Source of the DNA: Parapedobacter sp042666505
GTDB taxonomy: Bacteria > Bacteroidota > Bacteroidia > Sphingobacteriales > Sphingobacteriaceae
DNA length: 64,000 nucleotides
NCBI RefSeq assembly: GCF_042666505.1
Contig: NZ_JBHTDN010000004.1
Location: 554,260 to 618,259 of the forward strand
Direction: 5' to 3'
The notes below the pieces were generated by a model. The model ran no database searches, had not been told where the DNA came from, and was given only the letters and a program-made list of their open reading frames with translations. Positions 9,068 through 15,985 of the stretch are shown here, piece after piece; positions within the stretch are counted from its first letter, which is position 1, and each line of letters opens with the position of its first letter. A program made the position numbers and the translations under genes.

Positions 9068-10254
9068 TGCGTATATGTGCGATTCTGGTAATCCTACTTC
9101 TACCGATACAAGGGATCGGTCAGGAACACGGCGCTGTTGATAATGTTCAGCTCCGTCGTGCAAAGGTTGTATTTGATACGATTTATGCGAAGTATTCAGC
9201 AAGCAAAACCGCTTTGCTTCGCGAAAATTATCCCTATGACGATACGTACCAAGCAGATTATTTGGCAGACGGAGGAAGTTCGTCGACAAATCCCTACGCC
9301 TATTTATGGCCGTTTTCCGGAACACTTTCCGCCGCTACCGCACTTTTGAACAGTACGGGTGATACGGCTTATCTCCATTGGATCGATAACCAGATACTGC
9401 CCGGATTGCAGGAATATTACGACGATAGCCGGAAGCCCGCGGGCTATGCGTCCTATATCCGTTCAAATGGGCATTCGGACCGGTTTTATGACGACAACAT
9501 CTGGTTAGGGATCGATTTTACCGAACTATACCTCTGCACCGGCCGTCCTGAATACCTCGATAAAGCGAAAGAAATTTGGGCATTTGTGACCAGTGGCCAG
9601 GACGCCTTATTAGGTGGCGGCGTTTACTGGTGTGAGCAGAAAAAGGAATCGAAAAACACCTGCTCCAATGCCCCTGCTGCCGTTTTCGGGTTGCGTTTGT
9701 TTGAGGCAACCACTGACAGCGTGTATCTTGAGCAAGGCAAGGAATGGTATGCTTGGACAAAGAAGTGGCTGCAAGATCCAGACGATGGCCTGTATTGGGA
9801 CCATGTGAACCTTGATGGTAAGATCAATAAACGTAAGTATCCATACAACAGCGGACAAATGCTGCAGGCAGCTGTACTGCTATACCGCATCACAGGAAAT
9901 CCGGATTACCTTTCCGATGCCCAGCGAATGGCGGAAAGCGGGTACCACTTCTTTTTCGAAGATTTTACAGATACGGATGGAAAATCGTACCGATTGTTAA
10001 AGCGAAGCAACAATTGGTTCATTGCCGTGATGCTCCGGGGGTATGTGGAACTTTTCGGCGTAGACGGCAACAGATCCTATCTGGACGCATTTTCGGCGAG
10101 CCTCGATTATGCCTGGAAACACGCTAGATCAGCGGATGGACTGTTCGGCCAAGACTGGAAGGGTGTTAAACACGGATCCCGTAAATGGTTACTCGATCAA
10201 GCTGCGGTAGTCGAAATGTACGCCCGGATAGGTAGGATTAATAACCTTCGGTAG
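9067..10254 (+). CDS. Secreted glycoside hydrolase family 76 protein (alpha-1,6-mannanase-like)
   Basis: A 395-residue protein with a signal peptide (cleavage after about residue 19, GIGQ). The GH76 (alpha/alpha)6 fold is suggested by the tandem catalytic Asp motif at residues 142-143 in FYDDNIWLGIDF, the early NPYAYLWPFSG and the late NWFIAVMLRGYVEL. Family members cleave alpha-1,6-mannan backbones such as those in yeast mannan or actinobacterial lipomannan. The ATG overlaps the stop of the GMC gene (TAATG), so the two are translationally coupled. No SusC/D pair or GH92 is adjacent, so it is not a full mannan locus. The mannose-6-phosphate-isomerase cupin 5 bp away on the other strand may be a functional link. 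Confidence 0.87.
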   Translation: MRICAILVILLLPIQGIGQEHGAVDNVQLRRAKVVFDTIYAKYSASKTALLRENYPYDDTYQADYLADGGSSSTNPYAYLWPFSGTLSAATALLNSTGDTAYLHWIDNQILPGLQEYYDDSRKPAGYASYIRSNGHSDRFYDDNIWLGIDFTELYLCTGRPEYLDKAKEIWAFVTSGQDALLGGGVYWCEQKKESKNTCSNAPAAVFGLRLFEATTDSVYLEQGKEWYAWTKKWLQDPDDGLYWDHVNLDGKINKRKYPYNSGQMLQAAVLLYRITGNPDYLSDAQRMAESGYHFFFEDFTDTDGKSYRLLKRSNNWFIAVMLRGYVELFGVDGNRSYLDAFSASLDYAWKHARSADGLFGQDWKGVKHGSRKWLLDQAAVVEMYARIGRINNLR

Positions 10255-10259
10255 CGTCG

Positions 10260-10760
10260 CTATCTTCCGAAATCATCCTGCACCCTTACGATATCATCTT
10301 CATCCGACGGATTTTCCGCATCGGTATGCTGCCAGATTTCGGCGAGCACGCCCCATTCATCGAGCCCTACCAAGCGGTGACGCTCGCCTTGGTTGAGACG
10401 AATCACATCTCCGGGATTCAAAATCTGCAATTCGTGTTCTTCATCGGTATCGCTGGTTACCACACCTACCACGCCACGCACTACCTGCCAGATTTCAGCA
10501 CGGCGATGATGGTATTGCCAGGAAAGACGTTTTCCAGGTGCGACGACAAGGATTTTTGGGCTGAGCTTTCCGGATATCTTAAGCTCCTGCACATCCAGTC
10601 CGTTAAAATAGGTGTTCGCAAACTGTTGTGCCTGAGATTCCTCGATCACAAAAAAGCCACCCCAGGGACGGGTTTGGTCTTGTTTTACCACCTGGAATCC
10701 CTGGTTGGTCAGAATTCCCTCTATCTCTTTGAATAATTCTTCCTTTACTTGGTAAGTCAT
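10260..10760 (-). CDS. Stand-alone cupin of the mannose-6-phosphate isomerase type II family
   Basis: 166 residues holding only the C-terminal cupin of bifunctional ManC/AlgA enzymes; the GDP-mannose pyrophosphorylase domain is absent. Visible motifs are RPWGGFFVIEE near residue 31, ISGKLSPKILVVAPGKRLSWQYHHRRAE (key residues: PGKRLSWQ, HHRRAE) near 65-90 and NPGDVIRLNQGERHRL near 115. The HHRRAEIW segment supplies metal ligands of the PMI cupin. The reaction would be interconversion of mannose-6-P and fructose-6-P, but single-domain homologues are often uncharacterised. Convergent with the mannanase gene, with 5 bp between them. Confidence 0.8.
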   Translation of the reverse strand: MTYQVKEELFKEIEGILTNQGFQVVKQDQTRPWGGFFVIEESQAQQFANTYFNGLDVQELKISGKLSPKILVVAPGKRLSWQYHHRRAEIWQVVRGVVGVVTSDTDEEHELQILNPGDVIRLNQGERHRLVGLDEWGVLAEIWQHTDAENPSDEDDIVRVQDDFGR

Positions 10761-10856
10761 TGGCTTATCTTTTAAAGCGGCTAATATATTGCTTTTTTTG
10801 GTTTTTCATTAACAAAACTGCCCTTTAAGGCGATGAAGCCGGCCATGGTAGGCTAC

Positions 10857-11027
10857 TCAGGCTTTTTTGGAGCGGTAGCTCATGCTGGTTTCGGTAAACT
10901 CACATCCGCAGCCCTTCGAACAACCGCCCTTGTTCCCGAACGACCGACGGGTCCGCCTGATCAAAAATGCAGCGGCGATCAAGAAGAGCGCACCTATAAC
11001 GATGTACTGAATGGTAATTGCATCCAT
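10857..11027 (-). CDS. FeoB-associated Cys-rich membrane protein
   Basis: A 56-residue protein found by reading the minus strand beyond the feoB stop. One membrane helix (residues 6-23, IQYIVIGALFLIAAAFLI) is followed by a basic RRTRR stretch and a Cys cluster, C36, C40 and C42 (GGCSKGCGC). This matches the architecture of the FeoB_associated family, which follows feoB in Bacteroidota and Firmicutes and is thought to assist Fe2+ uptake. Its ATG lies one base after the feoB stop codon, so it is the third gene of the feo operon. Its mechanism is not established. Confidence 0.88.
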   Translation of the reverse strand: MDAITIQYIVIGALFLIAAAFLIRRTRRSFGNKGGCSKGCGCEFTETSMSYRSKKA

Positions 11028-11028
11028 A

Positions 11029-13113
11029 TTACTTCAACAGTTGGTAGGCCACTAAAGCGGCAATATACGCAAAACCGGTCATAAATGCCAGCTGAATAAG
11101 CGTCCATTTCCAGGAATTTGTTTCTTTTCTGACAATCGCTATGGTACTCATGCATTGCATAGCAAACGCGTAAAACAGAAGCAGCGATATGCCCGAGGCG
11201 AAATTATATGCCGGTTTGCCGGTATTGGGATTAATTTCTGCGGCCATGCGTTCACGGATGGTCAGCTCATCGTCTGTACCGCCCAAACTATACACTGTAG
11301 CCATGGTACTCACGAAAACTTCACGGGCAGCAAACGAAGAAACCAATCCGATACCCATCTTCCAATCGTAGCCCAGCGGTTCAATTACAGGTTCAATCAC
11401 GCGGCCAATAGTGCCCAGGAAGGAATATTCAAGTTTCTGGGATTGCACTTCGTTTTCAAACGCGGTTTCATCGATGCCCGGATTTTCAGCCCGCACAATT
11501 TCTTCGGCATTCGTAAATCGTTCGCTTACGCCAAACGAGCCCAACACCCAGAGTATGATGCTGATGGCAAGAATGATTTTCCCTGCACCGAGTACGAACC
11601 CTTTGGTTTTATCCCATACATTTAGCAACACGTTACGTACTACGGGATATTTATAAGTGGGCATTTCCAAAATCAGGTAGCTTTTGTACTTCGATTTCAT
11701 CAGTTGTTTAAGTACCCATGCGCTTCCTAAAGCGGCTACAATACCCAATGCATACATACCGAATAAAACCAGCCCCTGCAAGTCGAGACCGATTACCTTT
11801 TGCTGCGGAATGACCAATCCGATGATGACAATGTAGATCGGTAAGCGGGCGGAACACGTCATGAAAGGCGTCACTAAGATTGTAATCAGTCGCTCTTTGT
11901 CGTTTTCAATGGTTCTTGCAGACATCACGGCCGGAATGGCACAGGCTGCGCCCGACATTAACGGAACCGCGCTCTTGCCGCTGAGCCCGAAAGGACGGAG
12001 CCAACGGTCCATGAGGTATACTACACGGCTCATATACCCCGATTCTTCCATCAACGAGATAAAGACAAAGAGAATAGCAATCTGCGGAATGAAAATAACG
12101 ATGCCTCCGATACCTGCAATGATGCCGTCGGTAATCAGTCCGTTGATCGGACCTGCCGGCAACCATTCGCCTGCGCTGGAAGCCAGCCATGCAAAGGCAT
12201 TGTCTATGGCGTCCATAAAGGGTCCTGACCAGGTATATATGGCCTGGAAAATCAACAGCAGCAATGCGAAAAAGATCACGTACCCCCAAATCGGATGAGT
12301 AAGCAGGTGATCTGCGCGCTCGGTTGCATACTGCTTTTTCTTTGCGGGGTCTTTGACAACGCCGGCCAGTTGTTTCTCGAGCGACGTGTGTCTAGCCAGG
12401 GTTTCCTGGATCTGGAGACGGTGATAGTTTAGGCCGTGTGTCTGCCGCGCGTTCCTTATTTCGTTAACCTGGTTGTCTGTTAGGTGTTTATTCTGTTTCT
12501 GTGACAAGTACAGCCAGGCGATATACGCATTGGACGGTCCGGTATGTTCCTTCACATATTGAGTGGCGGCGGTAAATTCTTCCGGGATTACAAATGAAGG
12601 GGCATACCCATTGGGCTTAAAGGTCAGCGCATCTTTCAATTGATCGATGCCCTTACCTGAGCGCGCGTCGGTGAGCACCACTTTTGTCGATAACACCTTT
12701 TCGAGTCTTTCCACGTCGATGGATGTTCCTGACCGCTCGGCTTCATCAATCATATTGACCACAAAAAGGGCAGGCAATCCCATTTCGCGAACCTGCTGGT
12801 ACAGAAAAACCGCCCGTTTCAGATTGAACGGATCTCCGATCACCACGACCAGCTCCGGATGATTGGGATTCGTTTTGTCGATCAGTACGTCGTAAACGAT
12901 TTCTTCATCCAAAGACGATGGGTGGATGCCATACGCACCGGGTAAGTCAATGACATGATAGCGGGTATGTTGATGAGTGAAACTGCCTGTTTTCTTTTCT
13001 ACGGTGATCCCCGGGTAGTTGCCTACCTTCTGCCGCAATCCGGTCAGCCGATTGAATACTGTCGATTTTCCAACATTGGGGTTGCCCACCAAGGCAATTT
13101 TGATTTCCGTCAT
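11029..13113 (-). CDS. feoB: Ferrous iron transport protein B
   Basis: A 694-residue inner-membrane Fe2+ transporter with an N-terminal GTPase. G1 is GNPNVGKS (10-17), G3 is DLPG (56-59) and G4 is NMID (120-123). A helical spacer follows, then about ten membrane segments with paired Gate domains, including GGIVIFIPQIAILFVFISLME and SGAACAIPAVMSARTI. The length is normal. Order in the operon is feoA, feoB, FeoB-associated protein, all within a few bases of each other. The 3-bp gap to feoA implies one transcript. Confidence 0.96.
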   Translation of the reverse strand: MTEIKIALVGNPNVGKSTVFNRLTGLRQKVGNYPGITVEKKTGSFTHQHTRYHVIDLPGAYGIHPSSLDEEIVYDVLIDKTNPNHPELVVVIGDPFNLKRAVFLYQQVREMGLPALFVVNMIDEAERSGTSIDVERLEKVLSTKVVLTDARSGKGIDQLKDALTFKPNGYAPSFVIPEEFTAATQYVKEHTGPSNAYIAWLYLSQKQNKHLTDNQVNEIRNARQTHGLNYHRLQIQETLARHTSLEKQLAGVVKDPAKKKQYATERADHLLTHPIWGYVIFFALLLLIFQAIYTWSGPFMDAIDNAFAWLASSAGEWLPAGPINGLITDGIIAGIGGIVIFIPQIAILFVFISLMEESGYMSRVVYLMDRWLRPFGLSGKSAVPLMSGAACAIPAVMSARTIENDKERLITILVTPFMTCSARLPIYIVIIGLVIPQQKVIGLDLQGLVLFGMYALGIVAALGSAWVLKQLMKSKYKSYLILEMPTYKYPVVRNVLLNVWDKTKGFVLGAGKIILAISIILWVLGSFGVSERFTNAEEIVRAENPGIDETAFENEVQSQKLEYSFLGTIGRVIEPVIEPLGYDWKMGIGLVSSFAAREVFVSTMATVYSLGGTDDELTIRERMAAEINPNTGKPAYNFASGISLLLFYAFAMQCMSTIAIVRKETNSWKWTLIQLAFMTGFAYIAALVAYQLLK

Positions 13114-13116
13114 GCT

Positions 13117-13359
13117 CTATAGTAACGATTCGATTATGATAAGATCTGCTTCGGATTTCCGCAAGGCAATCGCATTGGGATTGTCTTGGATACGGAGGTA
13201 TACCGGGCCATTGAAGGGAAGTTGTTGCTTCTTGGTCAACGTCACCCCGGGCAATAGTCCCATTTCATAGATTTTAATGGGCACTTCATCCGACCGGTAT
13301 CCTACGATTGTAGCGGTTTCTCCGTTTTGCAGTTGATTAATGGATTTATGCTGGGACAT
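13117..13359 (-). CDS. feoA: Ferrous iron transport protein A
   Basis: An 80-residue SH3-like cytoplasmic protein needed for FeoB function. The start is set at the ATG at 13359 (MSQHKSINQL), because the longer frame begins with TTG at 13380. Family features are GETATIVGYR, KIYEMGLLPGVTL (the conserved xLGLxPGxx-type turn) and a C-terminal LRKSEADLIIIE. First gene of the feo operon, with a probable metal-responsive operator about 40 bases upstream. Confidence 0.93.
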   Translation of the reverse strand: MSQHKSINQLQNGETATIVGYRSDEVPIKIYEMGLLPGVTLTKKQQLPFNGPVYLRIQDNPNAIALRKSEADLIIIESLL

Positions 13360-13395
13360 TGCTCGCTCATTTACTATCAAGTTCCAAAAGTACTA

Positions 13396-13414
13396 ATTTA
13401 AAATGAATCTAAAT
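13396..13414. promoter_or_regulatory. Candidate iron-regulator (Fur/DtxR-type) operator upstream of feoA
   Basis: The 19-base sequence ATTTAAAATGAATCTAAAT is an imperfect palindrome around a central G: 7 of 9 pairs are complementary, with perfect ATTTA/TAAAT ends. It lies 37 bases upstream of the feoA ATG. Its 9-1-9 geometry and A+T-rich ends resemble Fur-type boxes. Assignment to a particular regulator is inference; no fur or dtxR gene is in the window. Confidence 0.45.
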
Positions 13415-13454
13415 GGGGAAATTTGAAGAACCTCAGGGTAAAAGAGCGAATGAT

Positions 13455-13484
13455 TTTGATTCGCCTTATTTTTGAGTATATTTG
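13455..13484 (+). promoter_or_regulatory. Bacteroidota-type promoter of the Pif1-like helicase gene
   Basis: TTTG at 13455-13458, an 18-base spacer and a perfect TAnnTTTG box (TATATTTG, 13477-13484) precede the ATG at 13533 by 48 bases. This matches the -33/-7 architecture of the Bacteroidota primary sigma factor. Confidence 0.6.
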
Positions 13485-13532
13485 TCGTTTACCTTGCCAG
13501 CTGGCATTTAAATTTAAACCTTCAATACCACT

Positions 13533-15755
13533 ATGGCATCACTAGATGTACAAAACGCGGCTTTTATGCAGGCGGTATCGTTTGTGAACCATACCAACCG
13601 CAACCTCTTCCTAACAGGCAAAGCCGGAACGGGAAAAACCACCTTTCTGAAATACATTCAACAGCACAGCTATAAAAGGATGGCAGTCGCCGCACCCACC
13701 GGTGTGGCTGCGATGAATGCGGGAGGAACTACCCTTCACTCGCTCTTTTGGCTGCCATTCGGCATGTACATTGAAGATTACGAATTGGCGTGGAATGACC
13801 ACGATAGCCATATTTACAATCGCCGTCGCCTCTTTGGCAAAGTAAAACTGACGAAGCAAAGACGTGCCTTATTGCAGGAAATTGACCTATTGGTCATCGA
13901 TGAAGTTTCTATGCTACGCGCCGACACCCTGGATGCTATTGACGCAATCCTGAAATCCGTACGACGCGATGCTCGCCCGTTCGGCGGCCTGCAGGTGTTG
14001 TTTATCGGCGATATGTACCAGTTGCCGCCGGTCGTCAAGGAGCAGGAGTGGGAGATCATGAGCCGCTATTATCCAAGCCCGTTCTTTTTCCACGCCAAGG
14101 TGCTGCGCGAGCATCCGCCTGTGTTGTTAGAGCTTAAAAAAATCTACCGGCAGAGCGAACAGACATTCATCGATATACTTAATGATATCCGCAACAATTG
14201 CTGTACTTCCGAGCAGCTTGACCTGTTGAATACTTATTACCGGCCGGATTTTGTGCCGGCAAAGGACGACCCTTACGTTACCCTTACCACGCATAATCAC
14301 CGGGCGGATGCGATCAATAGGCGGGAACTGGATGCGCTGCGGGGACAAGTGATAACGCTGGAGGCAAAGATTTCGAAAGATTTTCCAGAAACACTGTATC
14401 CCGCAGAGATGGAGCTGACACTAAAGATCGGTGCCCAGGTGATGTTTATCCGCAATGACAGCGGCGATGAACGACGGTATTACAATGGAAAGATCGGTTA
14501 TGTGAAACACATGGATTCCACAGGAGATCGGCTGATCGTCGAGTTTAAAGATGGAAGCGAAGCGGTGGAAGTAAAACGCGAGGAATGGGAAAACATCCGG
14601 TATCGCTACGATAAAGCACAAGATAGAGTCGAAGAAGAGGTATTGGGTACCTTCGCCCAATTCCCGCTCCGGTTAGCGTGGGCCATCACGATCCACAAAA
14701 GCCAGGGACTTACTTTTGATAAGGCCATCGTTGACGCTGGCGCCTCTTTTGCCGCTGGTCAGGTCTATGTAGCGTTAAGCCGATTGCGAAAATTGGATGG
14801 ATTGGTGCTTTATTCGCGGATCCCGCCGCACAGCATTCGCACAGATCGACAGGTGGCCGACTTTTCAAAAGCGACGCCTGCCGAGGAAGATATGTCCAAA
14901 ATCCTGGAGGCCTCCCAACGGAACTACTTGGGACATATTTTGCTTCAGGGTTTTAAGTGGGATCGGTTGGTAGAGGCCAGCCAAGGCATAATGACCGATC
15001 TGGAAAGCCGAAACATTGCCGACCAAGCGACCGCCTACCAGTTTCTTCAGGCATTGACGATCGCCTGTCGGGCGCAGCGGGAAGTGGCCGATAAATTTCG
15101 CAACCAGTTAAATGGGCTGTTGAATACAGACGGGGAAAGCGACTATGCCAGAATTCATGAGCGTACAGCGAGGGCTGTGGAGTGGTTTCTGCCGCGGATT
15201 GAAGAAGAATTGATTGTTGCGCTGGATGCGCACATGGCTGCATGGGCGATAAAAAAGCGAACAAAGAAATACGTGGAGGAGTTAAAAGCGTTGCATATCG
15301 ACTTCAAACGGAAAAGAGAGCAATTGACCCAATGCCTGATGATTTCAGAGGCACTCGCCAAAGGCGATGCTTTGCAGGAGGTGATGGGCAAAGCTGAACG
15401 TATGCATACCATCGAAATCGCAGCCGACGAGGTACTTCCTGGGAATACCGGCAAGCAGAAGCCCGTCAAGGGCGCGACCAAGCGCATTAGTTTTGACTTG
15501 TTTCAGGCCGGAAAATCCATCGATGACATTGCAACGGAACGTGGCTTGACTAAAAATACCATCATCGGACACCTCATTGATTTCATTGGTCAGGGGGTAG
15601 AGGCCCATCAGTTAATGGATATGGCCAAACTGGAATCTGTCCAGGAGGTGTTGCGTAAAAATCCCGGCAAACCGTCATCTGTTCTCAAAGCAATGTTGGG
15701 CGCCGACGTGGAGTATACCGAAATACGGATTGCACAGGCGTCGTTGGCCCGATGA
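13533..15755 (+). CDS. Pif1-like / RecD-type superfamily 1 helicase with C-terminal HTH_40 domain
   Basis: 740 residues. Walker A is GKAGTGKT (29-36) and motif Ia is APTGVAAMNAGGTTLHS. Walker B is LLVIDEVSMLRADTLDAID near 125, and GGLQVLFIGDMYQLPPV is motif III. A C-terminal UvrD_C_2 module reads FPLRLAWAITIHKSQGLTF. The last 130 residues add a helix-turn-helix of the RecQ/HTH_40 type (SFDLFQAGKSIDDIATERGL). The role is ATP-driven DNA unwinding in replication or repair. This Pif1 plus HTH_40 layout is a known Bacteroidota form. It is transcribed alone from the promoter at 13455-13484. Confidence 0.9.
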   Translation: MASLDVQNAAFMQAVSFVNHTNRNLFLTGKAGTGKTTFLKYIQQHSYKRMAVAAPTGVAAMNAGGTTLHSLFWLPFGMYIEDYELAWNDHDSHIYNRRRLFGKVKLTKQRRALLQEIDLLVIDEVSMLRADTLDAIDAILKSVRRDARPFGGLQVLFIGDMYQLPPVVKEQEWEIMSRYYPSPFFFHAKVLREHPPVLLELKKIYRQSEQTFIDILNDIRNNCCTSEQLDLLNTYYRPDFVPAKDDPYVTLTTHNHRADAINRRELDALRGQVITLEAKISKDFPETLYPAEMELTLKIGAQVMFIRNDSGDERRYYNGKIGYVKHMDSTGDRLIVEFKDGSEAVEVKREEWENIRYRYDKAQDRVEEEVLGTFAQFPLRLAWAITIHKSQGLTFDKAIVDAGASFAAGQVYVALSRLRKLDGLVLYSRIPPHSIRTDRQVADFSKATPAEEDMSKILEASQRNYLGHILLQGFKWDRLVEASQGIMTDLESRNIADQATAYQFLQALTIACRAQREVADKFRNQLNGLLNTDGESDYARIHERTARAVEWFLPRIEEELIVALDAHMAAWAIKKRTKKYVEELKALHIDFKRKREQLTQCLMISEALAKGDALQEVMGKAERMHTIEIAADEVLPGNTGKQKPVKGATKRISFDLFQAGKSIDDIATERGLTKNTIIGHLIDFIGQGVEAHQLMDMAKLESVQEVLRKNPGKPSSVLKAMLGADVEYTEIRIAQASLAR

Positions 15756-15780
15756 TGTATCCCTCGCTATATTCTGTCAT

Positions 15781-15966
15781 TCAGGGAGATTTGTAGTGTA
15801 CTGCTTTCAGTGGTTGAAATCCAAACCCGAATAAATCGTTCATACGTGCCAAGGTAACGGGAAGTGCAGGGTGCCCTTGAGCTGCAAACGCATCGTAACT
15901 GGCATAGGTCTTGCTAAACGCACCGTAATTGTCCGAAGATTTCGTATCTTTAGCACCTTTATTTTT
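15781..15966 (-). pseudogene. Unidentified protein C-terminal fragment without a start codon
   Basis: The minus frame is open for 61 codons between an in-frame TAA (15967-15969) and a TGA (15781-15783). It reads like real protein (NYGAFSKTYASYDAFAAQGH, then LARMNDLFGFGFQPL), with balanced composition and third-base G+C like its neighbours. The only ATG is near the C-terminal third and would leave about 20 residues. I do not recognise the family. The simplest reading is the C-terminus of a gene whose upstream part was lost when the SNF2 gene region was rearranged. A non-ATG small protein cannot be excluded. Confidence 0.4.
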
Positions 15967-15985
15967 TTAGGATACTACCCTCTAA

